Source of the DNA: JAWKWH01 sp965204295
GTDB taxonomy: Bacteria; Pseudomonadota; Alphaproteobacteria; Rhizobiales; Rhizobiaceae
DNA: 64,000 nucleotides
Direction: 5' to 3'
Assembly: GCA_965204295.1 (NCBI GenBank)
Contig: OZ241973.1
Coordinates: forward strand, 1,240,001-1,304,000
Shown here in pieces: positions 44,571 to 54,050 of the stretch. Made by a program: the position numbers and the translations under genes. Within the stretch, counting starts at the first letter, position 1. Every line of letters starts with the position of its first letter. The notes below the pieces were generated by a model that was not told the DNA's origin, ran no database searches, and saw only the letters and a program-made list of their open reading frames with translations.

Positions 44571-46075
44571 TGTTCGACCTCGCTGCAATCGGGGTCGCAT
44601 TTGCGAACTTAACCGATCCTTTAACTCTACTGATGCTGGTCGTGGGGATCATTCTGGGTCTTGTCATCGGGATCCTGCCGGGACTTGGCCCACCGATTGC
44701 GATTGCATTGGCCCTTCCTTTCACATTCTACATGGACGCGGTGCCATCGCTGATCCTGTTGCTCGCCATCTATAACGCCGCGATCTATGGCGGCTCGATT
44801 TCCGCCGTGGCCGTCGGCATACCCGGGACGGGCGCCGCCATTGCGACCGTCATTGACGGCAATGCGATGTTCAAAAAGGGTCGCGGAGGGGAGGCGTTGG
44901 GCCTGTCTCTCACCGGATCAATTATCGGCGGGACCGTCAGCGTTGTCTGCCTGACCTTCATCGCACCCATCCTGGCCCAGGTGGCGATCAAATTTGGACC
45001 GCGGGAGTTTCTCGCAATCAGCATATTCGGCCTCGTGGTCGTGGTCCGCGTTGCCGGCGCTAATCTGTTTAAGGGCCTCCTCGTCGGCGGAATCGGTATC
45101 TTCCTGACCACTTGGGGACTGGATGAACTGAACGGGGCCGAACGCTACACATTCGGCACCTACCATCTCTACGAAGGGATCCCGCTCGTGTCGTTTCTTG
45201 TCGGCCTGTTTGCGGTCTCGGAAGTTCTGATTGGCGCGGAACGAGCGTTGCAGAAGGTCCGGTTCGATCGAACAAGTCTTACCGTGAAACTGCCTGGCAT
45301 GAAGGCGTTGTCGCGCCTGAAGGGTAACCTCATGCGGTCGTCTCTAATCGGCACGATCATCGGTATCATTCCCGGCGAAGGCGCCGCCGTTGCCGCGTTC
45401 TTTGCCTACTCGGAAGAGAAACGGCGCTCCAGGGAACCCGAGAAATTCGGCACGGGTATCCCTGATGGCATAGTCGCTCCTGAGACGGCGAATAACGCGA
45501 CCGTGGGCGGAGCGCTGATCCCAACATTGACATTGGGCGTTCCCGGTAGCCCGGCGGCGGCGGTTCTCTTGGGCGCGTTCCTGATACAAGGGCTGGCTCC
45601 GGGGCCGACATTGTTCGATGAGCGCCCTGACATCATGTTTTCGCTCTTTCTCGGGCTCTTCTTGATCAACATCCTGCTTTTGTTCATCGGTCTTGTCGCG
45701 ATCCGTTTCGCAGCCAGGCTGATCATGGTGCCGATGGCGGTGATTGTTCCGACGGTCTTGTTGCTGAGTGTCACCGGGATCTACGCAGTGTCGAACAGCC
45801 TCTTTAACGTCGGAATTCTGTTGGCGGCCGGTGTGTTAGGGTATGTGGTGCGCAAACTGGGCTACTCGGTCGCACCATTATCGATCGGATTTGTGCTTGG
45901 CCATATCCTCGAAAACTCGCTGCGTCAGTCGATAACGATCGCCGATGGCAGTGTCGCTGAATTCTTCAATACGCCTATCGGTCTTGGCATCTATGCCGCG
46001 CTCGCGATGACGATCTCTTTGGGACCAATCATGTCCAAGATCAAAGGCGCCAACGCACAGCGGGCCGGGCACTGA
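44570..46075 (+). CDS. tctA: Tripartite tricarboxylate transporter large membrane subunit
   Basis: 501 residues, about ten to twelve helices, the normal length. Conserved glycine-rich loop GILPGLGPPIAIALALPFTF (about 38-57), GGSISAVAVGIPGTGAAIATVIDG (about 77-100) and the second repeat IIPGEGAAVAAFFAYSEEKR (about 265-284) with APETANNATVGGALIPTLTLGVPGS are the family signatures. ATG overlaps tctB and the stop overlaps the sulfatase start by one base (TGATG), so the four genes are coupled. Confidence 0.95.
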   Translation: MFDLAAIGVAFANLTDPLTLLMLVVGIILGLVIGILPGLGPPIAIALALPFTFYMDAVPSLILLLAIYNAAIYGGSISAVAVGIPGTGAAIATVIDGNAMFKKGRGGEALGLSLTGSIIGGTVSVVCLTFIAPILAQVAIKFGPREFLAISIFGLVVVVRVAGANLFKGLLVGGIGIFLTTWGLDELNGAERYTFGTYHLYEGIPLVSFLVGLFAVSEVLIGAERALQKVRFDRTSLTVKLPGMKALSRLKGNLMRSSLIGTIIGIIPGEGAAVAAFFAYSEEKRRSREPEKFGTGIPDGIVAPETANNATVGGALIPTLTLGVPGSPAAAVLLGAFLIQGLAPGPTLFDERPDIMFSLFLGLFLINILLLFIGLVAIRFAARLIMVPMAVIVPTVLLLSVTGIYAVSNSLFNVGILLAAGVLGYVVRKLGYSVAPLSIGFVLGHILENSLRQSITIADGSVAEFFNTPIGLGIYAALAMTISLGPIMSKIKGANAQRAGH

Positions 46076-47565
46076 TGGCAAAGCAACCCAATATCCTGCT
46101 CATATACCCCGATCAAATGCGCTATGACGCGATGGGGTGCGCGGGCAATCCGGTGATCAAGACGCCACAGATCGACCGGTTGGCCAGCGAAGGTGTGCAA
46201 TTCACCGAGGCGTATACCTCCTACCCGATCTGCTGCCCTTTCCGCGCTTCTATACAGACCGGCAAATATGCGCAAGGCCACGGGATGGTGCAGAACCATT
46301 TCCCGCTGCGTGGCAATCAAACCTTCTTGGCCGAGGTGCTGCGGGATGCGGGCTACAGGACAGGCTACATCGGCAAATGGCATCTCGAAGGCGGTCCAAA
46401 ACCCGGCTTTGTCCCACCGGATCGTCGCTTTGGGTTTGAACATTTCGTGGGTTTCAACCGCGGCCACGATTACCTGTCATCAATATTCTATGACGATGCG
46501 GGCCAAGCCTATCATTCCGGCCGGTATGAGCCCGACTATCAAACCGACCAACTAATGGAATTCGTTCAATCCGCAGCGGCCGAGGATGGCAAGCCGTGGT
46601 TTGGCTATGTCAGCTACGGTCCGCCGCATTTCCCGATGGACATGCCGGATTACCTGCGACGGGTCTATGACCCTGATGAAATCCCCCTCCCTCCGGGTGC
46701 CCCCGATCCCGGCTTGCAGGAACGCGTTCAAAAGCGTCGCAACGAGGTGTACTGCGGTGGCGACCCCAAATGTGGTCACAAAAGCCATGCTGCGCACGAG
46801 GCCAAGAAAAAGGGCGAGCCCGAGACCGAAGCCGAGATCCGCGAATTCATTGCCGAATATTACGGCATGATCCATAACATCGACTGGAATTTGGGCCGTA
46901 TTCTCAATCAGTTGGATGCGCTCGGAATAGCCGATGAAACCATGGTCGTTTTTTTCAGCGACCATGGCGACATGTGCGGTCAGCACGGCTCGTTCTGCGG
47001 GATCAAGAACCAAGCATACCGTGCGGCGATGCATGTGCCGCTCATCATCCGCTATCCTGCGCGTTTCAAACCGAAGAAGACAGATGCAATGGTCGATGTT
47101 GGCCCGGACATGATGCCGACCCTGCTTGAGATGTGCGGCATCACGTTGCCGGATGGTATGCACGGTCTAAGCTATCTGCCCGTTCTTGACGGGCGGACCG
47201 ATCGGGCACGGGATGCGATTTGGTACCAAGTCTTTACCCAGACCGGGGGCAATCCCGGAGAGTTTGCGCCTTATGGCCAGCGCGGCATTCGCACAAAGGA
47301 TTGGCTTTACGTGCGCCACAAGGACAAGCGTGTCATGCTCTATGACGAGCGCAAGGATTATCACGAACAGGCAAACCTCGTGGATGACCCGCGCTATGCC
47401 CCACTTATGGACGAATTCGATGCATGGTTGAGCGCACACATGAAGGCAACCGGTGACGATTGGGATATGGCCGCCGATTTCCCGCCGCCGGACTGGATCA
47501 CCCACGCTGAAGCCAAAGAGTACCTGGAGCGCGAGCTTTTGCCGAAGGCAACTCTCGTGCCCTGA
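46075..47565 (+). CDS. Cytoplasmic cysteine-type sulfatase
   Basis: Type I arylsulfatase-fold hydrolase of 496 residues. Metal/catalytic residues: Asp13 (YPDQ), the modified-residue site C53-C-P-F-R57 (C-x-P-x-R) with the signature tail ASIQTGK, Lys101/His103 (GKWHLE) and Asp296-His297 (FFSDHGD). The Cys must become formylglycine, and a formylglycine-generating enzyme gene is 6.5 kb downstream. No signal peptide, so it acts in the cytosol after uptake. It has an unusual Cys/His-rich insertion (C227, C233, H235, H238, H241). Start overlaps tctA by one base, so uptake and desulfation are co-expressed. Substrate unknown. Confidence 0.93.
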   Translation: MAKQPNILLIYPDQMRYDAMGCAGNPVIKTPQIDRLASEGVQFTEAYTSYPICCPFRASIQTGKYAQGHGMVQNHFPLRGNQTFLAEVLRDAGYRTGYIGKWHLEGGPKPGFVPPDRRFGFEHFVGFNRGHDYLSSIFYDDAGQAYHSGRYEPDYQTDQLMEFVQSAAAEDGKPWFGYVSYGPPHFPMDMPDYLRRVYDPDEIPLPPGAPDPGLQERVQKRRNEVYCGGDPKCGHKSHAAHEAKKKGEPETEAEIREFIAEYYGMIHNIDWNLGRILNQLDALGIADETMVVFFSDHGDMCGQHGSFCGIKNQAYRAAMHVPLIIRYPARFKPKKTDAMVDVGPDMMPTLLEMCGITLPDGMHGLSYLPVLDGRTDRARDAIWYQVFTQTGGNPGEFAPYGQRGIRTKDWLYVRHKDKRVMLYDERKDYHEQANLVDDPRYAPLMDEFDAWLSAHMKATGDDWDMAADFPPPDWITHAEAKEYLERELLPKATLVP

Positions 47566-47656
47566 CGCAACTCGCCGGACCCTGAATTGAGCGACCAACC
47601 CCGACCCTTGTCAAAGGGCCGAACCTAAAGAGAATAGATTACGGAGGACGAGCCGG

Positions 47657-48601
47657 ATGTTGCTGTCGGAAGACCACGAGCTTGATCCCGCACCATTCGA
47701 TGCGATCAGCTTTGATCTGTGCAAGCGCCGCAAAGAGGTCGTGATGATGAGCGCGGATCTGGGCAAATATTGCCAGATCGTCCGCGTGAAAAATGAACTG
47801 CCCAACCGGCATTTGGATGTTGGAATGGCCGAGCAGAACCTTCTGTCGGTGGCGGCTGGGGTGTCCAAGGCAGGATATATTCCGGTAGCGACCTGCTTTG
47901 CCTGTTATATCACACGTCGCGCCTACGATCAGATGATGATCTGCATGGGCACAGGCCCACGGACCAATGTGGTCATCGGCTTTACTCCGGGTATCGCCAA
48001 CCCGGCACGTATTCACCACCAAGCCGCCGAAGACCTCGGAATGGTAAGGGCCATTCCAGATGCAACGGTCATCGATCCGATGGACGTCACAGACTTTCGG
48101 CAGGCGCTTGATGCTGCCGTCGATCTACCCGGTTTGATTTACATGCGTGGCCATCGCGGCAAAACGCCCCGGATCCTGGACTCCGACAAGTTCACCTTTG
48201 AGGTTGGGAAGACCTACAGGCTGACTGACGGCAAAGGGATCGGGGTCATCGCGACCGGTCATGGCACCCAATGGGCGCTGGAAGCGTCGAAAGTTCTTAC
48301 AGATCGGGGTATCGACCATTCGCTGCTGCATGCCCCCACGATCAAACCGATCAACCAGCAAGAAGTTTCCGACTTCTGCTTTGCCCATGACCGGATCGTC
48401 ACCGTTGAAAATCACCAGATCGTCACGGGCCTTGGCAGCCTGGTGGCCGAGATCGTGTCTGATGTTGGCGGCGGCCCCCGCGTCCAGCGCTTTGGTGTTC
48501 CAAATGCTTGGGCGCCCGGCGGCACTCTCCCCTTTATCCGCGGCGAGTTGGGACTCGATGCACAAACGCTTGCGGATCGGATTGAGGGGAAATCGCAATG
48601 A
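47657..48601 (+). CDS. Transketolase C-terminal subunit (pair 1)
   Basis: 314 residues containing the pyrimidine-binding and C-terminal transketolase domains. The catalytic glutamate lies in DVGMAEQNLLSVAAG (about 54-68); the GFTPGIANPARIHHQAAEDLGMVRAIPDATVIDP stretch (about 107-140) is the usual donor-site region. It is placed before its N-terminal subunit (next gene) with a four-base overlap, opposite to the second pair. The upstream spacing of 91 bases to the sulfatase contains GGAGG. A split transketolase with its own genes usually means a dedicated sugar-phosphate reaction. Confidence 0.9.
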   Translation: MLLSEDHELDPAPFDAISFDLCKRRKEVVMMSADLGKYCQIVRVKNELPNRHLDVGMAEQNLLSVAAGVSKAGYIPVATCFACYITRRAYDQMMICMGTGPRTNVVIGFTPGIANPARIHHQAAEDLGMVRAIPDATVIDPMDVTDFRQALDAAVDLPGLIYMRGHRGKTPRILDSDKFTFEVGKTYRLTDGKGIGVIATGHGTQWALEASKVLTDRGIDHSLLHAPTIKPINQQEVSDFCFAHDRIVTVENHQIVTGLGSLVAEIVSDVGGGPRVQRFGVPNAWAPGGTLPFIRGELGLDAQTLADRIEGKSQ

Positions 48602-49449
48602 CCGACATGTCCAACACCCGCATCGAGAAGTTGGAGTTGATGGCCGCAAAAATCCGGCGCAACACGCTTGATATCTGTATGCGGCGCGGAGGTTATGCCG
48701 GTCAGGGCGTGGCTCTGGCGGACATCGCGGCCTGCCTTTACTTCGATGAGATGCGGCCCGATGGAGAAAACTGGTACCATGACCGGTTTGTCCTCTCGAA
48801 CGGGCATAACGCGATCATGACCTATGCCGCCTTGGCCGAAACCGGGCACTACACGATGGAAGAGCTGCGCACCTACAATGCCGACGGAACCTCAGTCGAT
48901 ATGAGCCCGATTGAGGGCCAGTTCGGGTTCGAGATCACGGCAGGCTCGCTGGGACAGGGGCCAAGCCAGGCGGCAGGTATCGCCTGGGGCGAACGAATGT
49001 CCGGCAACGACAAACGCATCTACTGCCTGTTTTCAGACGGGGAATTGCAGGAAGGCAACCTGTGGGAGGCCGCGATGTTTGCCGGTCACCATTCCCTCGA
49101 CAACCTTTGTTTCATCGTCGACAACAACGATCTTCAGGCCACTGCGGCGACGTCGAAAGTTATGACCGTCGAACCTGTGCCGGAGAAATTCGAAGCCTTT
49201 GGCTGCCATTGCCGCCGGATCAACGGCAACAGCATTGTTGAAATTCTTGACGCTTTCGCGGAAGCCAAAAAGGTGAAGGGCAAACCTTATGTGATATGCG
49301 CCGACACCGAGATTTTCGAAGGTGTGGACATTCTGAAAGCGACTCTTCCCGCCGCCCACTACGTGGCCAGCGCAAGCGCGGATTGGGACGCCGGTCTGGC
49401 CGAGATCAACGCCGAAATTGCTCGGCTGGAGGCCGAGGTATCCGCATGA
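48598..49449 (+). CDS. Transketolase N-terminal subunit (pair 1)
   Basis: 283 residues with the ThDP-pyrophosphate domain. The catalytic His is in LSNGHNAIM (about 63-70). The ThDP motif runs SDGELQEGNLWEAAMF-AGHHSLDNLCFIVDNN; the usual leading Gly-Asp-Gly is Ser-Asp-Gly here, a conservative but notable change, while the Asp, Glu and closing Asn are kept. Overlaps the C-terminal subunit by four bases (ATGA). Together with it this is a complete transketolase made of two genes. Confidence 0.9.
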   Translation: MTDMSNTRIEKLELMAAKIRRNTLDICMRRGGYAGQGVALADIAACLYFDEMRPDGENWYHDRFVLSNGHNAIMTYAALAETGHYTMEELRTYNADGTSVDMSPIEGQFGFEITAGSLGQGPSQAAGIAWGERMSGNDKRIYCLFSDGELQEGNLWEAAMFAGHHSLDNLCFIVDNNDLQATAATSKVMTVEPVPEKFEAFGCHCRRINGNSIVEILDAFAEAKKVKGKPYVICADTEIFEGVDILKATLPAAHYVASASADWDAGLAEINAEIARLEAEVSA

Positions 49450-49592
49450 CGATGGTACTCCCACGGCAAGGTTGCCGTTGTCGCGGGGCCGGTCGCGCGA
49501 CCGCCGAAAGGTTCGCACGTGCCGGGGCCGGTATAGCCATCTGCGCGCGCACCTCGGCGGATCGGGTCTCGACCAAACGGAGGAGAACATGA
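49446..49592 (+). pseudogene. SDR dehydrogenase 5' remnant between transketolase pairs
   Basis: After the first transketolase pair an ATG at 49446 begins a short frame. In one phase it reads HGKVAVVAG, in the other GRATAERFARAGAGIAICARTSAD: the start of a short-chain dehydrogenase Rossmann domain split by a frameshift after five codons. The frame ends where the next transketolase begins, so only about 45 codons remain. I infer deletion of an SDR gene that once stood here. Confidence 0.7.
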
Positions 49593-50419
49593 CTGAGAAC
49601 CGCAATCTGGCCGAACTGGAAAAGATCGCCACGCGCCTACGCCTCAGAGTGCTGGAAATGGTGGCCCCGATAGGACAGGGCTATGTCCAGCAGGGCCTTG
49701 GCGCGACAGACATCTTCACCGCGCTTTATTTCTCGGAAGCACGCCAGAGGCCCGAGGATCCGTCCTGGCCTGACCGCGATCGGATATTCCTTACCACGGC
49801 TCACAACACCGCGGTCTTCTATGCCGCGCAGGCCGAGCGTGGGTATTTCGACACGGACCGCTTGAAGACTTACGTGAAGGACGGTTCGACACTGGAAATC
49901 AATTCATCCGAACGCATGGGGCAGTTTGTCGAAGCGACCTGTGGCTCGCTGGGGCAAGGCCTTTCGGTGGCTGTCGGCGCCGCGATGGCCGCAAAGAGGC
50001 AGGGCCGACCGACGCGATGCTACGTCGTCATGGGTGATGGCGAGATGCAGGAAGGTCAGGTTTGGGAGGCGCTTATGTCTGCCGGGGCCTGGAGCCTCGA
50101 CAACCTTTGCGTCATCCTCGATTTCAACGAGCTGCAATGTGAGGGTCACATGGACAAGGTCATGACGCTGCGCCCCGTGACAGACAAGCTCGACAGTTTT
50201 GGCTTTGCCACCCACGATGTCGACGGCAACGACTTGGCGGCGCTCTTGAACGCTTTCGATGCCGCGCGCGTGACCAAGGGCAAGCCGACCTTCATCAATG
50301 CCAACACGCTGGTTGGCAAAGGTGTCAAAGTACTCGAGGGCCTGATGGCACACCAACTCATGTTTCCACCGGACCTGGCCGGGAAAGCCATTTCGGAAAT
50401 CAAGGAGCAAATGGCATGA
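49589..50419 (+). CDS. Transketolase N-terminal subunit (pair 2)
   Basis: 276 residues; ATG at 49589 with AGGAG five bases upstream. The ThDP motif is canonical: MGDGEMQEGQVWEALMS and ending SLDNLCVILDFNE. The catalytic His lies in TTAHNTAVFYAA (about 70-80). The next gene overlaps by four bases and provides the C-terminal subunit, giving N-C order, the reverse of pair 1. The two N subunits are clearly related but distinct in sequence, not a recent duplication. Confidence 0.9.
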   Translation: MTENRNLAELEKIATRLRLRVLEMVAPIGQGYVQQGLGATDIFTALYFSEARQRPEDPSWPDRDRIFLTTAHNTAVFYAAQAERGYFDTDRLKTYVKDGSTLEINSSERMGQFVEATCGSLGQGLSVAVGAAMAAKRQGRPTRCYVVMGDGEMQEGQVWEALMSAGAWSLDNLCVILDFNELQCEGHMDKVMTLRPVTDKLDSFGFATHDVDGNDLAALLNAFDAARVTKGKPTFINANTLVGKGVKVLEGLMAHQLMFPPDLAGKAISEIKEQMA

Positions 50420-51408
50420 GTGAGCACACTCTTTCCAATTTCGAGGCGGCGGACTTCATCAACCGCACACGCAGGCCAATTCCACGATCCTACGGTGATG
50501 CGTTGCTGACGGCGGCGCGGAAAGACCCGCGCATCGTGGCGCTGACCGCCGACCTCGCCACCCCGACTGAAACGGACATCTTCCGAGATACGCTGCCAGA
50601 CCGGTATCACAATGTCGGGATCGCCGAAGCGAATATGATTGGACTGGCGAGCGGCATGGCGCGGTCGGGAGAAATCCCTTTTGTTCATACTTTCTGCGCC
50701 TTTGCGACCAAACGATGTTATGACCAGATCACCATGCAGGCGGCATATCCGAACCTGCCGGTCAAGATTGTGGGATTTCTGCCCGGGGTCGCGACGCTTT
50801 TGGGCGTGTCGCATCAGGCGATCGAAGATGTAGCCATCATGCGCGCTGTCCCGAACGTGCTGGTTCTGGACCCGTCGGGCCCGGAATATCATGCCGCCGC
50901 TGTCAACGTTGCACTCGCGCATGACGGCCCGGTCTATCTGCGGCTGAAACGGCCGGAGACACCGCCCGAGACGGACATTGTCCCGAAGACTTTTGAAAAG
51001 GGCAAAGGCATCGTTGCGCGGAGAGGCCGTGATGCGACAATCATTGCCGCCGGCCTTTCCGTGGGGCATGCGCTTTCGGCAGCGGAGGCATTGGCGTCCG
51101 ACTGCATCGACGCGGGTGTCGTCGACATGCCGTCAATCAAGCCGCCGGATACAGACCTGATCCGCGACTGCGCACGCGCCACCGGAGCCCTTGTCACTGC
51201 CGAAAACCATTCGATCATTGGCGGCCTTGGCTCGGCTGTGGCCGAGGTTCTGGCCGATGCCGGGATCGGCCTGCCGTTCAAGCGCGTAGGCCTTGAAGAT
51301 CGCTTCGCCGAAGGCGGATCGACCGATTATCTATTTGAAAAATATCACTTGGACGCCACCGCCATTGCCGCGGCTGTCCGCGACGCCGTGGCGCGAAAAG
51401 GGAGTTGA
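50416..51408 (+). CDS. Transketolase C-terminal subunit (pair 2)
   Basis: 330 residues with the Pyr and C-terminal domains. Catalytic Glu is in NVGIAEANMIGLASGMA (about 68-84); the FLPGVATLLGVSHQAIEDVAIMRAVPNVLVLDP stretch (about 118-150) matches the same region of pair 1. Overlaps its N subunit by four bases. The ALDH gene follows after four bases. Likely carries out a ketol transfer on an uncommon sugar phosphate, by analogy to other two-subunit transketolases that serve special pathways (apulose-4-phosphate and sulfofructose transketolases). Confidence 0.9.
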   Translation: MSEHTLSNFEAADFINRTRRPIPRSYGDALLTAARKDPRIVALTADLATPTETDIFRDTLPDRYHNVGIAEANMIGLASGMARSGEIPFVHTFCAFATKRCYDQITMQAAYPNLPVKIVGFLPGVATLLGVSHQAIEDVAIMRAVPNVLVLDPSGPEYHAAAVNVALAHDGPVYLRLKRPETPPETDIVPKTFEKGKGIVARRGRDATIIAAGLSVGHALSAAEALASDCIDAGVVDMPSIKPPDTDLIRDCARATGALVTAENHSIIGGLGSAVAEVLADAGIGLPFKRVGLEDRFAEGGSTDYLFEKYHLDATAIAAAVRDAVARKGS

Positions 51409-51424
51409 CCGATGACGAATCACT

Positions 51425-52831
51425 ATGATTTCGGGACCAAAGCCAGCCCTGCCTATGACACACAACCCGGCGCGGCCGGCGCAGGCCATCGGCTGCTATA
51501 CGATCCCGGATAGGACAGAGATGCAGGCTATAATCGCCCGCGCCAATGTGGCGGCGGCGGAATGGGCGCGGGTGCCGGGGTTGGAGCGCGGGCAAAGGCT
51601 TGATGCTTTTCTGGATGCCGTCGTGGCAGGCGCCGATGAGATCACCGAGGCGATCACGCTAGAGCAAGGCAAAATCCTGGCCGAAGCCAGGGCCGAAACA
51701 CTCAAGGGCTGCGCCGAGGGGCGGTTCATGGTGGGTGAAGCCGCCCGGATGGGCGCGACCCCGGTGAGCACGGGCCGCCCGAATTTCTCCAACCAGATCC
51801 TGCGCCGACCGCGCGGTGCGATCTTTTGTATCTCGCCGTGGAACTTTCCGGCCATGACGCCCTTGCGCAAGATGTGCCCGGCCATTGCGTTCGGCAACTC
51901 GGTGATCATGAAGCCATCGCAATTCACACCTGCGGCGGCGTTCCTGTTGGCCGATATCGCAAAGGAGTTCTTCCCGGACAACCTGTTCCAAATCGCTATG
52001 ATCGGCGGTCGCGCGGCGAGTGAAGTGGTGGCCAAAGGAAACATTCATGGCGTCAGTTTCACCGGCTCGGTAGAGGTTGGACGTTTGGTTTATGGTGCCG
52101 CGGCGCAGAACCTTATTCCAGCGCAACTGGAGCTCGGCGGCAAGAACGCCGTCATTCTAAACGACACCGACGATCTGGAGGGCACGATCCGGCAGATTGC
52201 GGGCGCGGCATTCCAGACGGGTGGCCAGCGCTGCACCGCGATTAGCCGCGTTTTGGTACATCGTGACTTTTCCAAAAAAGCGGGCGATCTGTTGGCGAAG
52301 CATGCCGACGCGATTGTCTTGGGCGACGGCATGGCTGATGGCACCCAAATGGGGCCGCTTTGCAATCTGCCGCATTGGGAAGGCGTTTGTGCGAACACTG
52401 CCAAAGCCATTGACGAAGGGGCAAAACCGCTCGCAGGTGGCTCTCCCGCTGACGGTGCGGGCTCCGAGGGCGGGTACTTCTACCGCCCGACCATCCTGGG
52501 CGATGTCGAACACCAAGGCACTGCCGCGCAGGTCGAGATCTTTGGTCCGGTCCTTTCGGTTCTGATCTATGACACCTTTGATCAGGCGATGGAGATGCTG
52601 AACGGTACCGAATTCGGCCTCACTTCAGCGCTTTTTTCGAACGATAACGCCTGTGTGCAGCGCTTCTTGCGTGAGAGCCAGAACGGGATGCTGCACGTCA
52701 ATCATGGCACCATCCCCGACAACAACATGCCCTTTGGCGGGATCAAGAAATCGGGCGTCGGTGCCTATTCCGTCGGCCCCACGGCGGTGAATTTCTACAC
52801 CTCCGAACATGCGGCCTATGTTGCCTGGTAA
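51425..52831 (+). CDS. Aldehyde dehydrogenase, 5' end possibly frameshifted
   Basis: NAD(P)-dependent aldehyde dehydrogenase of 468 residues from 51425. Catalytic residues are present: Asn140 (SPWNF), Glu236 (LELGGK) and Cys270 (TGGQRCT). The best ribosome site (GGGAG) precedes a different ATG, 51413, in another frame: that frame reads MTNHYDFGTKASPAYDT and then should join NPARPAQAIGCYTI of this frame, the normal family N-terminus. This points to a one- or two-base error or mutation near 51466. The C-terminal SPAL...FGGIKKSG region is intact. Probably oxidises a sugar-derived or semialdehyde intermediate of the island pathway. Confidence 0.82.
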   Translation: MISGPKPALPMTHNPARPAQAIGCYTIPDRTEMQAIIARANVAAAEWARVPGLERGQRLDAFLDAVVAGADEITEAITLEQGKILAEARAETLKGCAEGRFMVGEAARMGATPVSTGRPNFSNQILRRPRGAIFCISPWNFPAMTPLRKMCPAIAFGNSVIMKPSQFTPAAAFLLADIAKEFFPDNLFQIAMIGGRAASEVVAKGNIHGVSFTGSVEVGRLVYGAAAQNLIPAQLELGGKNAVILNDTDDLEGTIRQIAGAAFQTGGQRCTAISRVLVHRDFSKKAGDLLAKHADAIVLGDGMADGTQMGPLCNLPHWEGVCANTAKAIDEGAKPLAGGSPADGAGSEGGYFYRPTILGDVEHQGTAAQVEIFGPVLSVLIYDTFDQAMEMLNGTEFGLTSALFSNDNACVQRFLRESQNGMLHVNHGTIPDNNMPFGGIKKSGVGAYSVGPTAVNFYTSEHAAYVAW

Positions 52832-52837
52832 GGTGTA

Positions 52838-53990
52838 ATGCAAACGGCCCCTGCAACAGACGAGATTGGGTTTAGCCGTGCGGTGAAGCTTGAATCCGTC
52901 GCGCTGTTTCCCTTGCGCGTATCCGGCGGTATCAGCCCGTCAATGGCATTGGGCACGATGCCCACGCGACCGGCTTTGCTGATCTCGGTCACCGACACGC
53001 ATGGCGGCACAGGTTGGGGGAGGTCTGGACCAATTTTCCGCCATGGGCCAACCAACACAAAATCCACCTGATTGAGGACGTGGTCGCCTCAAAGCTTGAT
53101 GGCTTCACCTTTGTGGATCCACGTGAGTTTGACCTGTATTTGCGTGAAATCCTGTCGGTCTATTTTCTGCATATCGGGCAGGAAAAAGTGTTTGAACACA
53201 TCATTGCCTGGCTCGACGCGGCGCTTTGGGATCTGTCGTTGTGCAGTGCCGGTTGCAGCTTTGCCGAGCATATGCAGATTGGAAACCACGCCCTGTGCTA
53301 TGCAAGTTCGATCAATCGTGATGATCTGGAACAAAAGCTCGCCAAGCATGGGAGACTTGGGCAGAGCCATTTCAAACTGAAACTCGGCTTCGGTGACGAT
53401 GAGGATTTCGCCTTCGTTGAACAGGCCGCCCGGAATTGTCTGCAGGGTGCCGGCATCATGGTGGACAGCAATCAAAGTTGGGATCCTGCACAGGCGACCG
53501 CAATGCTGGCGCGGCTTGAGCATTTCGACTTGCTATTTGTCGCAGAACCGACCCCGGCGAATGCGCCGTTACAGAAATGGGAAACCCTCGCCCGATCGAC
53601 CGAAATCCCGCTCGCTGCCGGCGAAAACGTCTATGGCGTGGACAGCTTCCTGGTGATGGTTGATGCAGGCGTTCAGTTTCTTCAACCGGACGTAGCGAAA
53701 TAGGGGGAATTTCCGGCGCATATGATCTCGCACGTATCCTTCCGGATGGCGTTCGATTGTGGCCGCATTTTATGGAGACCGCCGTGGGCCAGGTTGCGGC
53801 GCTTTCGGCGGCGGCGATAGGCGATCCGTCCGTCTGCGAAATGGATGTGAACACAAATCCGTTGCGGACCGAATTGTGTGGAGATGTTCTGCACATTCAG
53901 GCAGGCTGAACTGTTCTGCCATCCGAGCCAGGTCTTGTGTTCCCGCCGCTTCCGGAAAGCGTCGGGAGATATCATGAAGCGGCGCACTAA
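52838..53990 (+). pseudogene. Enolase-superfamily (mandelate racemase type) gene with three disruptions
   Basis: Starts MQTAPATDEIGF...; three reading-frame pieces follow each other. The frame breaks at a G run near 53017-53025 (GGTGWG then GEVWTNFPPWANQ), again at 53701-53705 (QPDVAK, a TAG, then GISGAYDLARIL), and a TGA at 53907 precedes a further matching tail (LPSEPGLVFPPLPESVGRY) that ends at 53988. Catalytic parts are recognisable: KLKLGF, metal Asp in DSNQSW, Glu in VAEP, Glu in AAGEN, Asp in QPDV and His in LWPHF, so the ancestor was an acid-sugar dehydratase or racemase. Either pseudogene or sequencing errors in homopolymers. Confidence 0.8.
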
Positions 53991-54050
53991 GGAGCAAACA
54001 TTGTCCGAGGCATATCGGAAACGGGCGATGCGGTTGTTGTGGACAACACG

